64,000 nt of DNA from Chthonomonadaceae bacterium. Lineage in GTDB: Bacteria > Armatimonadota > Fimbriimonadia > Fimbriimonadales > Fimbriimonadaceae. Below, piece by piece: positions 9,119 to 17,698 of the stretch. The stretch lies in NCBI GenBank assembly GCA_015709495.1, contig CP054189.1:1488001-1552000 (forward strand), given 5' to 3'. The first letter of the stretch is position 1, and each line of letters begins with the position of its first letter. The translations under genes were made by a program, and so were the position numbers. The notes below the pieces were generated by a model that saw nothing but the letters and a program-made list of their open reading frames with translations, did not search any database and was not told where the DNA came from.

Positions 9119-10372
9119 ATGAGTCACGACACCGATGTCTTAGCAATGGCTCGCAAGCAACTCGCGATCGCCGCCGAACTTCTCGAACTCGACGATGGGC
9201 TCCATGAAGTCCTCGCCCATCCCAAGCGACAGCTCATCGTCCGCTTTCCGGTCGTCATGGATAGCGGCGAAGTGCGCGTTTTCGAGGGGTATCGGGTCCA
9301 GCATAACGTAAGCCGGGGCCCTTCGAAGGGGGGCTTGCGCTACCACCCCGAAGTCGACGTTCATGAGACTACGGCGCTGGCGATGTGGATGACTTGGAAA
9401 TGCGCGGTCGCGAACATCCCCTATGGCGGGGCAAAGGGCGCGGTTAAGGTCGATACCAAGCGGCTTTCCAAGAGGGAATTGGAAAAGCTCACCCGGCGGT
9501 TCGTCTCGGAAATCAACATCGTGATCGGAGAGCGCGCCGACATCCCTGCCCCCGACATCGGCACCAACCCGCAGGTCATGGCTTGGATCATGGACACGTT
9601 TTCAATGCACGCCGGCTATACGACGCCCGGCGTTGTAACCGGGAAGCCCATCGAACTCGGAGGATCGGAAGGACGCGTCGAGGCGACCGGTCGGGGCGTC
9701 GTCGTCTGCGCTGCAGAAGCCGCCAAAATGTTGGGGATCAACTTCAACGGAGCGCGGGTGGCGGTGCAAGGCTTCGGGAACGTCGGCTCGGTCGCCGCGC
9801 GGCTGGCGGAAGAGCAAGGGGCGACGGTCGTTGCTGTGAGCGACGCTCGAGGAGGAATCTACAACCCGAAGGGACTTCCCGCCGGAGAACTCTACCATCG
9901 CTATTCAGGCCGCGATGGAGGCATTTTTGAGTACAAGGACTGCGAGAGGGTCTCGAACGACGAATTGCTCGAGCTCGAGTGCGATATCTTGATGCCCTGC
10001 GCGATCGCCGCGCAAATCGACGGCCACAACGCCGACAAGATCAAGGCTTCGCTCGTGGTTGAGGGCGCGAACGGCCCCACAACTCCCGAAGCGGACGCGA
10101 TCCTTTCGGACAAGGGCGTTTTCGTCGTTCCCGATATCCTTGCCAACTCCGGAGGGGTCATTGTCAGCTACTTCGAGTGGGTCCAAGACCTTCAGAACTT
10201 CTTCTGGGAAGAGGACGAGGTCAACAAGAAGCTCGAACGCATCATGGTTCACTCGTTCGCCCACGTCGAGGGCACGAGAAAGCAGCACAAGGTGGATATG
10301 CGAACCGCCGCCCTTATCATCGGTGTGAAACGGGTCGCCGAGGCGACGATTACGAGGGGCATCTACCCCTAA
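9119..10372 (+). CDS. gdhA: Glutamate dehydrogenase (Glu/Leu/Phe/Val family)
   Basis: This 417-residue enzyme carries out reversible oxidative deamination of glutamate to 2-oxoglutarate and ammonia. 'KGGLRYHPEVDVHETTALA' carries substrate-binding lysines, 'IPYGGAKGAVKVD' carries the catalytic lysine, 'PAPDIGTNPQVMAWIMDTFS' contains the catalytic Asp, and 'VAVQGFGNVGSVAARLAEE' is the dinucleotide-binding GxGxxG. Size (~415) matches the hexameric short type, usually NAD-linked in such organisms; cofactor is inferred. AAGGA lies 7 nt before the ATG. It follows mreD by 21 nt. Confidence 0.96.
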   Translation: MSHDTDVLAMARKQLAIAAELLELDDGLHEVLAHPKRQLIVRFPVVMDSGEVRVFEGYRVQHNVSRGPSKGGLRYHPEVDVHETTALAMWMTWKCAVANIPYGGAKGAVKVDTKRLSKRELEKLTRRFVSEINIVIGERADIPAPDIGTNPQVMAWIMDTFSMHAGYTTPGVVTGKPIELGGSEGRVEATGRGVVVCAAEAAKMLGINFNGARVAVQGFGNVGSVAARLAEEQGATVVAVSDARGGIYNPKGLPAGELYHRYSGRDGGIFEYKDCERVSNDELLELECDILMPCAIAAQIDGHNADKIKASLVVEGANGPTTPEADAILSDKGVFVVPDILANSGGVIVSYFEWVQDLQNFFWEEDEVNKKLERIMVHSFAHVEGTRKQHKVDMRTAALIIGVKRVAEATITRGIYP

Positions 10373-10399
10373 CGAGTCGCTGCCCCTGGACGGGAGGTG

Positions 10400-10405
10400 T
10401 ACACT
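10400..10405 (+). promoter_or_regulatory. -10-like box TACACT for fabZ
   Basis: TACACT followed by 7 nt (GGACGGC) and then the fabZ ATG at 10413. No Shine-Dalgarno is present, suggesting a leaderless transcript. Confidence 0.45.
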
Positions 10406-10412
10406 GGACGGC

Positions 10413-10877
10413 ATGTCAGCGGAGCGTGAGGGCGATCTTGTTTACGATATTCAGCGGATCATGGAGTTTCTTCCGCACCGGTATCCGATGTTGCTCGTCG
10501 ATCGGGTGACGGACGTCGAAGCCGGAAAACGGTGCAAGGGACTCAAGAACGTCACGATCAATGAGTCGTTCTTCCTGGGCCACTATCCCGGCCGCCCGGT
10601 CATGCCGGGGGTCTTGATTCTCGAAGCGATGGCGCAGGCGGGCGCTGTGCTGTTGCTGACGAACCCAGACAACGTGGGGAAGACGCCGCTTATCGGCGCG
10701 ATCAACGGCGCCCGGTTTCGGCGGCCCGTAGTCCCCGGCGACCAACTCGTCATGCACGTCGAACTCGCCTGGACGAAGGCGTCCTATGGATGTCTTCGAG
10801 GAACTGCTACGGTGGACGGAGAGGTCGCCGCCGAGATGGAGATCACATTCAAGTTGGAGTCGAAGGAACGACCGTAG
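10413..10877 (+). CDS. fabZ: 3-hydroxyacyl-ACP dehydratase FabZ
   Basis: This 154-residue hot-dog fold enzyme dehydrates beta-hydroxyacyl-ACP in fatty acid elongation. 'IMEFLPHRYPMLLVDRV' and the catalytic segment 'LGHYPGRPVMPGVLILEAMAQ' (catalytic His and Glu) are intact. It is followed without a gap by lpxA, which starts with TTG directly after the fabZ TAG. fabZ-lpxA-lpxB is the classical arrangement tying acyl chain supply to lipid A synthesis. Confidence 0.97.
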   Translation: MSAEREGDLVYDIQRIMEFLPHRYPMLLVDRVTDVEAGKRCKGLKNVTINESFFLGHYPGRPVMPGVLILEAMAQAGAVLLLTNPDNVGKTPLIGAINGARFRRPVVPGDQLVMHVELAWTKASYGCLRGTATVDGEVAAEMEITFKLESKERP

Positions 10878-11666
10878 TTGGCCCTCATTCACCCGTCCTC
10901 ATACGTTGATGCCAAGGCCGAGATCGCCGACGATGTCGAAATCGGCCCCTTCTGCATCGTCGAAGCCGGGGTCAAGGTTGGAGCAGGGAGCAAGCTCGAT
11001 TCCCATGTGATCCTCAAATCCGGCACGGAGATCGGTCGAGAGAACTACATCGGCCAGTCTGCCGTGTTGGGAGGCGCGCCCCAAGACCGGAAGTACGACG
11101 ACGCGCCGACGTACCTGAAGATCGGCGACCGCAACAAGATTCGCGAGTACGTTACGATGCATCGGGCGACCGGCGAGGGAATGTCCACGGTCGTCGGCAA
11201 CGACTGCTACATCATGGCGTACTGCCACCTCGGCCATAACGCCACCCTGCACGATTCGGTCACGATGGCAAACCTCGTTCAACTTTCCGGCCACGTGACC
11301 GTCGAAGAGAAGGTGACGATCGGCGGCTTTGTGGGAGTCCACCAATACGTTCGGATCGGGAAGATCTCGATGGTGGGCGGATTCGGCAAGATCGTCCGCG
11401 ACGTCCCTCCCTTCATGATTTACAACGCGGTGGAAGAGAAGGTCGCCGACATCAACGCAGTGGGATTGCGGCGCGTCGGAGTCAAGCCTGATGCCCGCCT
11501 TGCGCTGCACAAAGCCTGCAAACTGATCTTCCGCTCGCAGCTAGGGCTCGACAACGCGCTTGCGGCGGTCCGGCGCGAGCTGCCGCACACAGCGGAAATC
11601 GAGTACTTGGTCAAGTTCCTCGAGCGGTTGTATCGAGGCAAGAACGGGCGCGGCGATCAGCCTTGA
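10878..11666 (+). CDS. lpxA: UDP-GlcNAc acyltransferase LpxA
   Basis: This 262-residue left-handed beta-helix protein catalyses the first step of lipid A synthesis, transfer of a 3-hydroxyacyl chain from ACP to UDP-GlcNAc. Hexapeptide repeats run from 'VDAKAEIADDVEIGPFCIVE' onwards. The active-site region 'MAYCHLGHNATLHDSV' has the two histidines at H122/H125-equivalent positions, followed by 'IGGFVGVHQYVRIG'. The C-terminal helical part is present ('ALHKACKLIFRSQLGL'). It starts with TTG abutting fabZ and shares a TTGA overlap with lpxB. Confidence 0.96.
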   Translation: MALIHPSSYVDAKAEIADDVEIGPFCIVEAGVKVGAGSKLDSHVILKSGTEIGRENYIGQSAVLGGAPQDRKYDDAPTYLKIGDRNKIREYVTMHRATGEGMSTVVGNDCYIMAYCHLGHNATLHDSVTMANLVQLSGHVTVEEKVTIGGFVGVHQYVRIGKISMVGGFGKIVRDVPPFMIYNAVEEKVADINAVGLRRVGVKPDARLALHKACKLIFRSQLGLDNALAAVRRELPHTAEIEYLVKFLERLYRGKNGRGDQP

Positions 11667-12796
11667 GGGTGGTGTTCTCGACTGGCGAAGCTTCGGGGGA
11701 TGCTTATGCGGCCCTCCTCAAGCAGCGTATGGAGCACCTCTTACGGGTCCGGGGCCGAGACATCTCGACGTGGACGTGGGAAGGCAACGTAGGCGCAGCC
11801 TCCCGCAACGCCGGAATCCAAATCCTCGCGGACTCGTCCTCGTGGGGCGCGATCGGGCTCGGTGCAGCGCTGAGGTCAGCGCCGAAGGTCTTCGCCGGGC
11901 TCATGAGATTGAAACGAGCCCTCCGAAGGGAGCCGAAGGGACTCTTCATTCCGATCGACTTCGGGTTTGCCAACGTCAGGGCCGCTCGAATCGCCAAGAG
12001 TCTCGGCTGGAAGGTGCTGTATTTCATGCCACCGGGCAGTTGGCGAAGGGATCGGCAAGCGTTCAACTTGGCGTCGCTGGCGGACGCGATCGTTACGCCT
12101 TTTTCGTGGTCGGCCGAGATGTTGAGCGAGGCCGGGGCGAGCGCCTACTGGTTCGGCCATCCGCTCTTGCAGCGATCTCGAATGGCTGGGACTGCCGGTG
12201 AGGGCGGCGTCGAACGGCAAGGGGTTGCAGTCTTGCCGGGAAGCCGCCACGCTGAACTCGATCTGCTCCTGCCAGTGATCGCCAGGGCCCTAAGGGACTT
12301 TCGTGAACCCGTGACGCTCAGCGTTGCGCCGACGTTTGTGACTGAAGAGGTCGAGCGGGGGTGGCGAGCGCTTTCGGGCAGGGAGGGCGACCACTTCGAG
12401 CGCAGGACTCACGAGTTGCTCCGCCAGGCGAAAGCCGGGATCATTTGCAGCGGCACCGCGACGCTCGAAGCTGCGATTTGCGGGTGCCCCCAGGTCGTCG
12501 TGTATCGCTTGGGTTGGGTTTCCGTGCTGCAGGTGACCCTCACCCGATTTCGCCCGCAGTTCGTTTCCCTCCCCAACATCCTTCTGGCGGAGCACCTGGT
12601 GCCGGAGTTGATTCAGGGCAAAGCCACACCCGAGGCGATTCGAGAACGGCTCGAAGGCTTGTTGGCCGAGGGCGCGGAAAGGGATCGGCAACTTGAGGGC
12701 TATCGGAGGATCAGGGAGATGCTAGGACCCGACAACGCTCTTGACCGCACGGCAGAATTGGCGATCGATCTCGCGGAAGGCTCGGCCTCCCGCTAA
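11663..12796 (+). CDS. lpxB: Lipid-A-disaccharide synthase-like glycosyltransferase
   Basis: This 377-residue GT-B protein begins RVVFSTGEASGDAYAALL, the LpxB signature. LpxB condenses UDP-diacyl-GlcN and lipid X. Later LpxB-like parts include 'GLFIPIDFGFANVRAARIAKSLG', 'FWYF-like GHPLLQ', 'VAVLPGSRHAELDLLLPVI' and 'GIICSGTATLEAAICGCPQVVVYR'. The usual 'DxPDFN' loop is replaced by 'IDFGFAN', a noticeable divergence. Start is TTG within the lpxA stop. It ends sharing the tetranucleotide CTAA with the convergent lexA. Function is likely but substrate details may differ. Confidence 0.88.
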   Translation: MRVVFSTGEASGDAYAALLKQRMEHLLRVRGRDISTWTWEGNVGAASRNAGIQILADSSSWGAIGLGAALRSAPKVFAGLMRLKRALRREPKGLFIPIDFGFANVRAARIAKSLGWKVLYFMPPGSWRRDRQAFNLASLADAIVTPFSWSAEMLSEAGASAYWFGHPLLQRSRMAGTAGEGGVERQGVAVLPGSRHAELDLLLPVIARALRDFREPVTLSVAPTFVTEEVERGWRALSGREGDHFERRTHELLRQAKAGIICSGTATLEAAICGCPQVVVYRLGWVSVLQVTLTRFRPQFVSLPNILLAEHLVPELIQGKATPEAIRERLEGLLAEGAERDRQLEGYRRIREMLGPDNALDRTAELAIDLAEGSASR

Positions 12797-13422
12797 AACG
12801 CCATGCCCGTATAGTCTCGAATCAGGCCGATGACCTTGCCGATGATCCGGGCATCCTCGCGCCGGACGGGGATCGGGTCATACGAAGGGTTGCTCGGCAT
12901 CAGTTGGTAGCCGGACTTGTCGTGGTGCAGACGTTTGACGGTGGCTTCGTCGCCCAAGAGAACCGCAACGAGTTCGCCGTGGTTGGCCGTAGATTGGGGT
13001 TTCACGACTACGAGGTCGCGCGGGAGAATCCCCTCCCCCATCATCGAATCGCCCTTCACACGGAGCAGAAACGCGCGCTCGATGTTGCGGACGAGCTGCG
13101 CAGGAACGGGGATCAGGTCTTCGACGTGCTCCTCCGCTGCGATGGGAACTCCGGCCGCGATTGTGCCCACGAGCGGGAGCATCGCGATCTTATCCGACGT
13201 TTGAAGGGTGGGATGTACGAGCTTGATCGACCTCGGCGTATTCGAGCGCTGAATGTAGCCCTTTCGAGCCAGCGCATCGAGGTGTACCGTAACGCCGCGA
13301 AGCGAACCGATGCGGAATTGACTCCCGATTTCTCGGATCGAGGGCGGGTAACCCTCCGCCTGAATGTACTCGACGATGAAGTTCAGGATGTTGCGCTGCT
13401 TTTCGGTCAGGCCCTTTGCCAT
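12793..13422 (-). CDS. lexA: LexA repressor, SOS response regulator
   Basis: This 209-residue protein starts at the ATG preceded by a clear AAGGAG. The N-terminal winged helix is 'LTEKQRNILNFIVEYIQAEG..PPSIREIG'. The C-terminal S24 self-cleavage domain shows the A90-G91 scissile bond (TIAAGVP), nucleophile S126 (KGDSMMGEG) and general-base K163 (ATVKRL). RecA-stimulated autocleavage would therefore be intact. A longer frame reaching 13476 lacks a ribosome site. The upstream region has a perfect TATAAT and an inverted GTAGAC/GTCTAC pair that could be its own operator. Confidence 0.96.
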   Translation of the reverse strand: MAKGLTEKQRNILNFIVEYIQAEGYPPSIREIGSQFRIGSLRGVTVHLDALARKGYIQRSNTPRSIKLVHPTLQTSDKIAMLPLVGTIAAGVPIAAEEHVEDLIPVPAQLVRNIERAFLLRVKGDSMMGEGILPRDLVVVKPQSTANHGELVAVLLGDEATVKRLHHDKSGYQLMPSNPSYDPIPVRREDARIIGKVIGLIRDYTGMAF

Positions 13423-13459
13423 ACAGTTCTCCTTGCGGTCGCCCGCTGCCGTTATTGCT

Positions 13460-13489
13460 GTAGACGAATTATACACACTGTCTGTCTAC
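13460..13489 (-). promoter_or_regulatory. lexA promoter with inverted half-sites
   Basis: On the minus strand TATAAT occupies 13468-13473. GTAGAC (13460-13465) and GTCTAC (13484-13489) form an inverted pair flanking it, and the tract also contains the direct repeat AGACAGACAG. No consensus -35 is evident. A self-regulatory LexA operator is a reasonable inference but its sequence is not one I recognise. Confidence 0.4.
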
Positions 13490-13570
13490 TGAATCATTCT
13501 CAGAGGGCAAACATTCCGCGATTTTCGGCCAAACGTGCCATACTTTCACGCTGTATTTGAGGTCAAAACC

Positions 13571-15517
13571 TTGTCGATCACCAAGACTCGCACTTTCATC
13601 GAAAAATCCGGCTGTGGGTACGTCACAGGCATCGTTCTCATGATCGTTCTGATTGTGGGGATGGTGTATTACGGGTTTGGCAATCGTAACGACTCTCCGA
13701 CGGCATCTCGTCCGCAAACCGTGGTCGCCACGGTCGGCAAGCACGAGGTGTATCTGGAGGACATCCAAGAAGCGACGGCTCGCGCTACTGAAAATCTGGT
13801 GCAATCGAACCCAGCGTTCCAGGCTTCGCTTGGCCCTGAGTTCCAAGCGATGCTCCTTGCCGACCAGGTGGTCATGTCGGTCAACGAGGCGGTCATCGCG
13901 GAAATCGCGGGGAAGGAGAATTACGTCCTGACCGATGAGAAGATTCTGCAACTGGTGATGGAGCAGGTGGATTCGTCGATCCTGCAACTGAGATTTCAGA
14001 TGATGCAGCAGGGCATGCTCAAACCGGACGCGACCGAGCAGGATTTTCAGGCGGCCCTCAAGCTGAACGTCGGCAAGGACGTCGCCGAACTCAAGGCCGA
14101 AGCCGAAGTGACCGCCAAGGAAAACCTCAAGAAGCCGGAGGAGCGCAGAAAGTACGAGTCGCAGTTCCTCGGAATGGGCCTCCTCGAGTCGTATCGAAAC
14201 AAGACCAAGGTCAGCGACGAGGAACTGAAGAAGAGCTTCGACACGTGGATCACTAAGCGCGTCTTCATCGACCCCACCAAGCACACGGACGAGGACCCTC
14301 ACGAGATCGCCGAGCGAGTTCGCGCGGAGATCGAGGGGGGGCTTGCGTTTGAGTCGGCGATGGAGAAGTACTCGGACGATACCGCGCCCGAGGGCAAGAC
14401 CAAGTCGGAATCGAACGTGAACTACACGCTCGCCAACCTGACTTACGACGACTCGATTCGGCCGATCATGGACCTCAAAAAGGGCGAGGTGTCGGAGGTG
14501 CTCTGGACGAGTTCCGGACCCGCCGTCTACAAGCTCATCGACCTTCAACCCAAGGTCCCGGAGAACTTCGAGGAATTGAAGGAGAACTTCAGGTCCACTC
14601 GCGTCAATGAGATCGCCTCGAAAAAGCTCCAGGACGAAATGAAGCAGATCATCGACGGCGGAGGCGTCCAGTGGCAAAGCGAAGCTCTGAAGATCGCCTT
14701 CGAATGGGCGAGGATGCGCAACTCCCTCACGTCACCCAAGGGAAAGAAGGAAATCGCAGCCGCATTGCTCGAGTTGGAGAACCGGGCGCTCGATGTCGTG
14801 CAAGAGAATGCGGACATCGTGGGGGGCCAACCGCCCGCGCTGATCCTCTACGCGATCTTCAACCAGCGATTGCAGTCGCTCCCCGAGGCTGAGCGTTCGA
14901 GCCTCGACGGACGAAAGCTGGAAGTGCTTTCGATCGTGACGGAGTTCGACGCGAGCGCGGATTTGCTGATCGAATTGGCCGAGCTCCGGCTTGCGAAGGG
15001 AGACGGTCCGGGCGCGACCGACGCCCTCAAGCAGGCCGCCCAAGCGAACGCCGACTTCACCACGGTCGGGGAAGGGCGGTACACCCGCATTCAGAACCTG
15101 AGGAACCAATTGGTGGCCAAGAAGCTGGCCTCAGAGGAGGACGCCGCAGCGATCGACTCCGAACTCGCAACATGGAGAATCGACCTCGCCGACTACTTGG
15201 TGTACCTTGCCGAGAGCAACCAGGACTTCGGCGATATGGGCCAGAGCGCCTATAACGAAATCAACTCCCGGCTCGCTGCCCTGATCAGCAAGGGGTGGAT
15301 TTCGGACGAGGCCGCGACTGAAGTCCGGCGCCTTCAGTCGGTTTGGCGAGAAGAGAAGCTCAAGTTCGACAAAGAGGAGGAACAGGCTCGCAAAGAAGCC
15401 GAAGAAGAGGCCAAGGCCGAAGAAGCCGAGAAGGCGAAAGAGCCCGGCCCCACCGGTAGGACGCCTCCGAGTTCGTTCAACCCTCTTCCTGGCCCCGCGC
15501 CTGGTTCGGGCAACTGA
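13571..15517 (+). CDS. SurA/PpiC-like membrane-anchored peptidyl-prolyl isomerase
   Basis: This is a 648-residue protein if TTG 13571 (GAGGT about 7 nt upstream) is used; ATG 13535 would add 12 residues. One N-terminal membrane anchor (YVTGIVLMIVLIVGMVYYGFG) is followed by a SurA_N-type helical region ('VATVGKHEVYLEDIQEATARA', 'LMEQ..SSILQLRFQMMQQG'). A parvulin-like segment follows ('ALEDPHEIAERVRAEIEGGLAFESAMEKYSD' region to 'KKGEVSEVLWTSSGPAVYKLID'). The C-terminal half is helical with TPR-like stretches and a Lys/Glu coiled coil ending in a Pro-rich tail. It probably chaperones exported or outer-membrane proteins. It is divergent from lexA and followed by rsmI after 9 nt. Confidence 0.78.
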   Translation: MSITKTRTFIEKSGCGYVTGIVLMIVLIVGMVYYGFGNRNDSPTASRPQTVVATVGKHEVYLEDIQEATARATENLVQSNPAFQASLGPEFQAMLLADQVVMSVNEAVIAEIAGKENYVLTDEKILQLVMEQVDSSILQLRFQMMQQGMLKPDATEQDFQAALKLNVGKDVAELKAEAEVTAKENLKKPEERRKYESQFLGMGLLESYRNKTKVSDEELKKSFDTWITKRVFIDPTKHTDEDPHEIAERVRAEIEGGLAFESAMEKYSDDTAPEGKTKSESNVNYTLANLTYDDSIRPIMDLKKGEVSEVLWTSSGPAVYKLIDLQPKVPENFEELKENFRSTRVNEIASKKLQDEMKQIIDGGGVQWQSEALKIAFEWARMRNSLTSPKGKKEIAAALLELENRALDVVQENADIVGGQPPALILYAIFNQRLQSLPEAERSSLDGRKLEVLSIVTEFDASADLLIELAELRLAKGDGPGATDALKQAAQANADFTTVGEGRYTRIQNLRNQLVAKKLASEEDAAAIDSELATWRIDLADYLVYLAESNQDFGDMGQSAYNEINSRLAALISKGWISDEAATEVRRLQSVWREEKLKFDKEEEQARKEAEEEAKAEEAEKAKEPGPTGRTPPSSFNPLPGPAPGSGN

Positions 15518-15526
15518 GGAGGCCCG

Positions 15527-16225
15527 GTGCCAAATCCTGGGCGGCTGGTCTTGGTTTGCACGCCGATCGGGAACCTTGGCGACCTCTCGCCCCGCGCTGC
15601 CGAGGCATTGAGTCTGGCCGACTTCTGGCTCGTCGAAGACACGCGGGTGAGCGGCAAACTCCAAGCGCATTTGGGGCTGAAGAAGCCGATGCGGGTGTTG
15701 AACGAACACACGACTCCAGCCGCGCGCGGCAAGTTTTTGGATGAAGTCGAGGCGGGGGCTTGCGCTGCCTTGCTTACCGATGCCGGCGCACCCACGATCA
15801 GCGATCCCGGCGCGCTGCTCGTCGACGAGTCGTGGAGTCGCTCGATCGAGGTCGATGCGATCCCGGGTCCCAGCGCGGTGATCGACGCCTTGATGCTGAG
15901 TGGCTTCTTTGCCCAGCAGTTCAGCTTTCTGGGGTTCCTTCCTCGGAAGCCGGGTCCCGCGTTCAAGGAACTTTCAGCTTTTGCGGATTCGACGCACACT
16001 CTGGTCCTCTTTGAATCGCCGTTTCGAACCGAGAAGATACTGAGCGCCGCCTACGAGGCGCTTGGCGAGCGAAGGTACGCTGTCTGCAGGGAGTTGACGA
16101 AACTGCATCAACAGGTGTACCGTAATACTCTGCCGGCGTTGCCCAAGACAGGGGAAGTCCCCGCGAAGGGGGAATTCGTGATCGTGGTCGAAGGAAAGCG
16201 GCGCAAACGAAATGAGGACAAATGA
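15527..16225 (+). CDS. rsmI: 16S rRNA (cytidine-1402-2'-O)-methyltransferase RsmI
   Basis: This is a 232-residue SAM-dependent tetrapyrrole-methylase fold enzyme. 'LVLVCTPIGNLGDLSPRAAEAL', 'DFWLVEDTRVSGKL', 'AALLTDAGAPTISDPG', 'VDAIPGPSAVIDALMLSG' and 'FLGFLPRKPG' are all RsmI signatures. It is shorter than the usual ~285 residues and lacks the C-terminal extension, ending soon after 'GEFVIVVEG'. The GTG start has GAGG 6-7 nt upstream. It is likely in an operon with the preceding chaperone gene. Confidence 0.94.
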   Translation: MPNPGRLVLVCTPIGNLGDLSPRAAEALSLADFWLVEDTRVSGKLQAHLGLKKPMRVLNEHTTPAARGKFLDEVEAGACAALLTDAGAPTISDPGALLVDESWSRSIEVDAIPGPSAVIDALMLSGFFAQQFSFLGFLPRKPGPAFKELSAFADSTHTLVLFESPFRTEKILSAAYEALGERRYAVCRELTKLHQQVYRNTLPALPKTGEVPAKGEFVIVVEGKRRKRNEDK

Positions 16226-16232
16226 GTTTAGG

Positions 16233-16238
16233 TACAAT
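16233..16238 (+). promoter_or_regulatory. -10-like box upstream of export protein
   Basis: TACAAT lies 42 nt upstream of the ATG at 16281. The gene has an AGGGAACAGGA leader just before its ATG. This would be an ordinary leadered transcript. Confidence 0.35.
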
Positions 16239-16280
16239 ACCGCCGCTACGACCGTCTGATATGAGGTACAGGGAACAGGA

Positions 16281-17228
16281 ATGCGCGGATTAGCAAGGAT
16301 TGCCAAGCGACTGGGTCTCGTAGGTGTGTTGGTTTTGAGCGCGCTCGCGGGCGCCCAGGACGAAACGTACCGGCTCCAGCCTGAGGACATTATTCGAATT
16401 CAGGTTTACAACGAGACGCAAATCAACGCCGAGCTGCCCGTGGGTATCGACGGGAAGGTCAGCGCGCCGTTCGTGGGAATCATCCAGGCGGCGGGCCGAA
16501 CGACGGCCGAGATCGAAGCCGAACTTGCCCGTTTGTACGTCGACAAGCTCCGACTTCGCGAGCCCCGGGTGGCGGTCACGATCATTCGTTTTCGTCAACT
16601 GAAGGCGACCGTGGGTGGAAGCGTATCGCGTCCCGGAACCTACGAGGTTCGGCCCGGCGACACGGTGATCACGTTGCTGAACTACGGCGGCGGCGCCATT
16701 CCGGATCGAGCCGACCTTAGACGAGCGACCTTGCGACGCGCAGGCTCCAACGAGAAGATCCCGCTGGACCTCTATTCGGTCTTGATGCGGGGGGACACGT
16801 CTCAGAACTACGAGGTTCAGGACGGAGACGAGCTCCTCATCCCGGAAGAGAACTCGAGTCGCGTTCTCGTGATCGGGACCGTGTCGCAGCCCGGATCGTA
16901 TCTCTATCGAGAGCCAATGACGCTCGCCGATGCGCTTTCCATGGCGCGCGGTGAGGTTCCCACCCGGTCGAAGCTCAGCGAAATCACGATCATCCGCAAG
17001 GCGCCCGGAATGCCGGGCCAGTACGTGCGGCTCAAAGCCAACTTCGTGAACTTCGTTCGCAAAGGCGACTTCACGCAGAACGTGATGCTCGAACCTGGAG
17101 ATCTCGTGTTCGTTCCTTCGACCAAGACTCCGGACATCGGCCAGGTCACGAACAGCTTGATCGCCGCGAACATCCTTGAGCGGTTCCTTCGGGAGGGCCT
17201 CCTCGGATTCCGGTTGCTCGGGCGATAG
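16281..17228 (+). CDS. Polysaccharide export protein (Wza/SLBB family)
   Basis: This 315-residue exported protein has a signal peptide ending near 'LSALAGAQ' and no lipobox cysteine. The poly-export domain is at about 25-105 ('YRLQPEDIIRIQVYNE', 'VGIDGKVSAPFVGII'). Two SLBB-type domains follow at about 108-190 ('ATVGGSVSRPGTYEVRPGDTVITLL') and 195-285 ('VLVIGTVSQPGSYLYREPMTLADAL'). The C-terminal region may hold an amphipathic helix. Wza-type proteins form the outer-membrane channel for capsule/EPS. No tyrosine autokinase or glycosyltransferases are nearby, so its polysaccharide is unknown. A second SLBB protein lies at 49665. Confidence 0.87.
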   Translation: MRGLARIAKRLGLVGVLVLSALAGAQDETYRLQPEDIIRIQVYNETQINAELPVGIDGKVSAPFVGIIQAAGRTTAEIEAELARLYVDKLRLREPRVAVTIIRFRQLKATVGGSVSRPGTYEVRPGDTVITLLNYGGGAIPDRADLRRATLRRAGSNEKIPLDLYSVLMRGDTSQNYEVQDGDELLIPEENSSRVLVIGTVSQPGSYLYREPMTLADALSMARGEVPTRSKLSEITIIRKAPGMPGQYVRLKANFVNFVRKGDFTQNVMLEPGDLVFVPSTKTPDIGQVTNSLIAANILERFLREGLLGFRLLGR

Positions 17229-17231
17229 GGT

Positions 17232-17642
17232 CTATTCGACCTGCCACGAAGTCTCGATCTCGACACCTTGGCGGAGGGTCGAGGCCACTCGGCAATACTT
17301 CTCGTCGCTGAGTTGAACGGCTCGCGCCACAGCTTCCGGGTCGATCTCCTTGCCAGAAACGTAGTGCCGAACGATGATCTTCGACATCGGCCGAGGCCAC
17401 GCTTCCGGGTCGAAGTACTCGTTCTCGACCTCGACGCGATACGATTCGACGATTTGCCTCTTCTTTTCGAGAATGGAGATTACGTCCATCGCCGTGCAGG
17501 CTCCTACGGCGGCCAGCAGCATCTCGGTGGGACTGGGGCCTTGAGGCTCCGTTCCCCGGGAGGCCGAGTCCAAAACAACGGGCTTGCCGCTCTGAGGCAT
17601 CGCCTCAAATGCGAGGTCGCCCTTCCAATCGATCCGAACCAT
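17232..17642 (-). CDS. OsmC-family peroxidase-like protein
   Basis: This 136-residue protein starts at MVRIDWKGDLAFEA. OsmC/Ohr proteins reduce organic hydroperoxides using a Cys pair. Here 'GPSPTEMLLAAVGACTAMDVISIL' carries the first cysteine and 'SDEKYCRVASTL' the second, so both redox cysteines are present. It is more like the YhfA/OsmC-like group than Ohr. A longer frame extends upstream but would overlap the next minus-strand gene; the chosen start fits the family length. It ends 3 nt from the convergent export gene. Confidence 0.87.
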   Translation of the reverse strand: MVRIDWKGDLAFEAMPQSGKPVVLDSASRGTEPQGPSPTEMLLAAVGACTAMDVISILEKKRQIVESYRVEVENEYFDPEAWPRPMSKIIVRHYVSGKEIDPEAVARAVQLSDEKYCRVASTLRQGVEIETSWQVE

Positions 17643-17698
17643 TTGCGCAAGGTACCGCAGGCGAGAGTCTCGCCGCATACCTTGAGCCTGCGCCTTGC

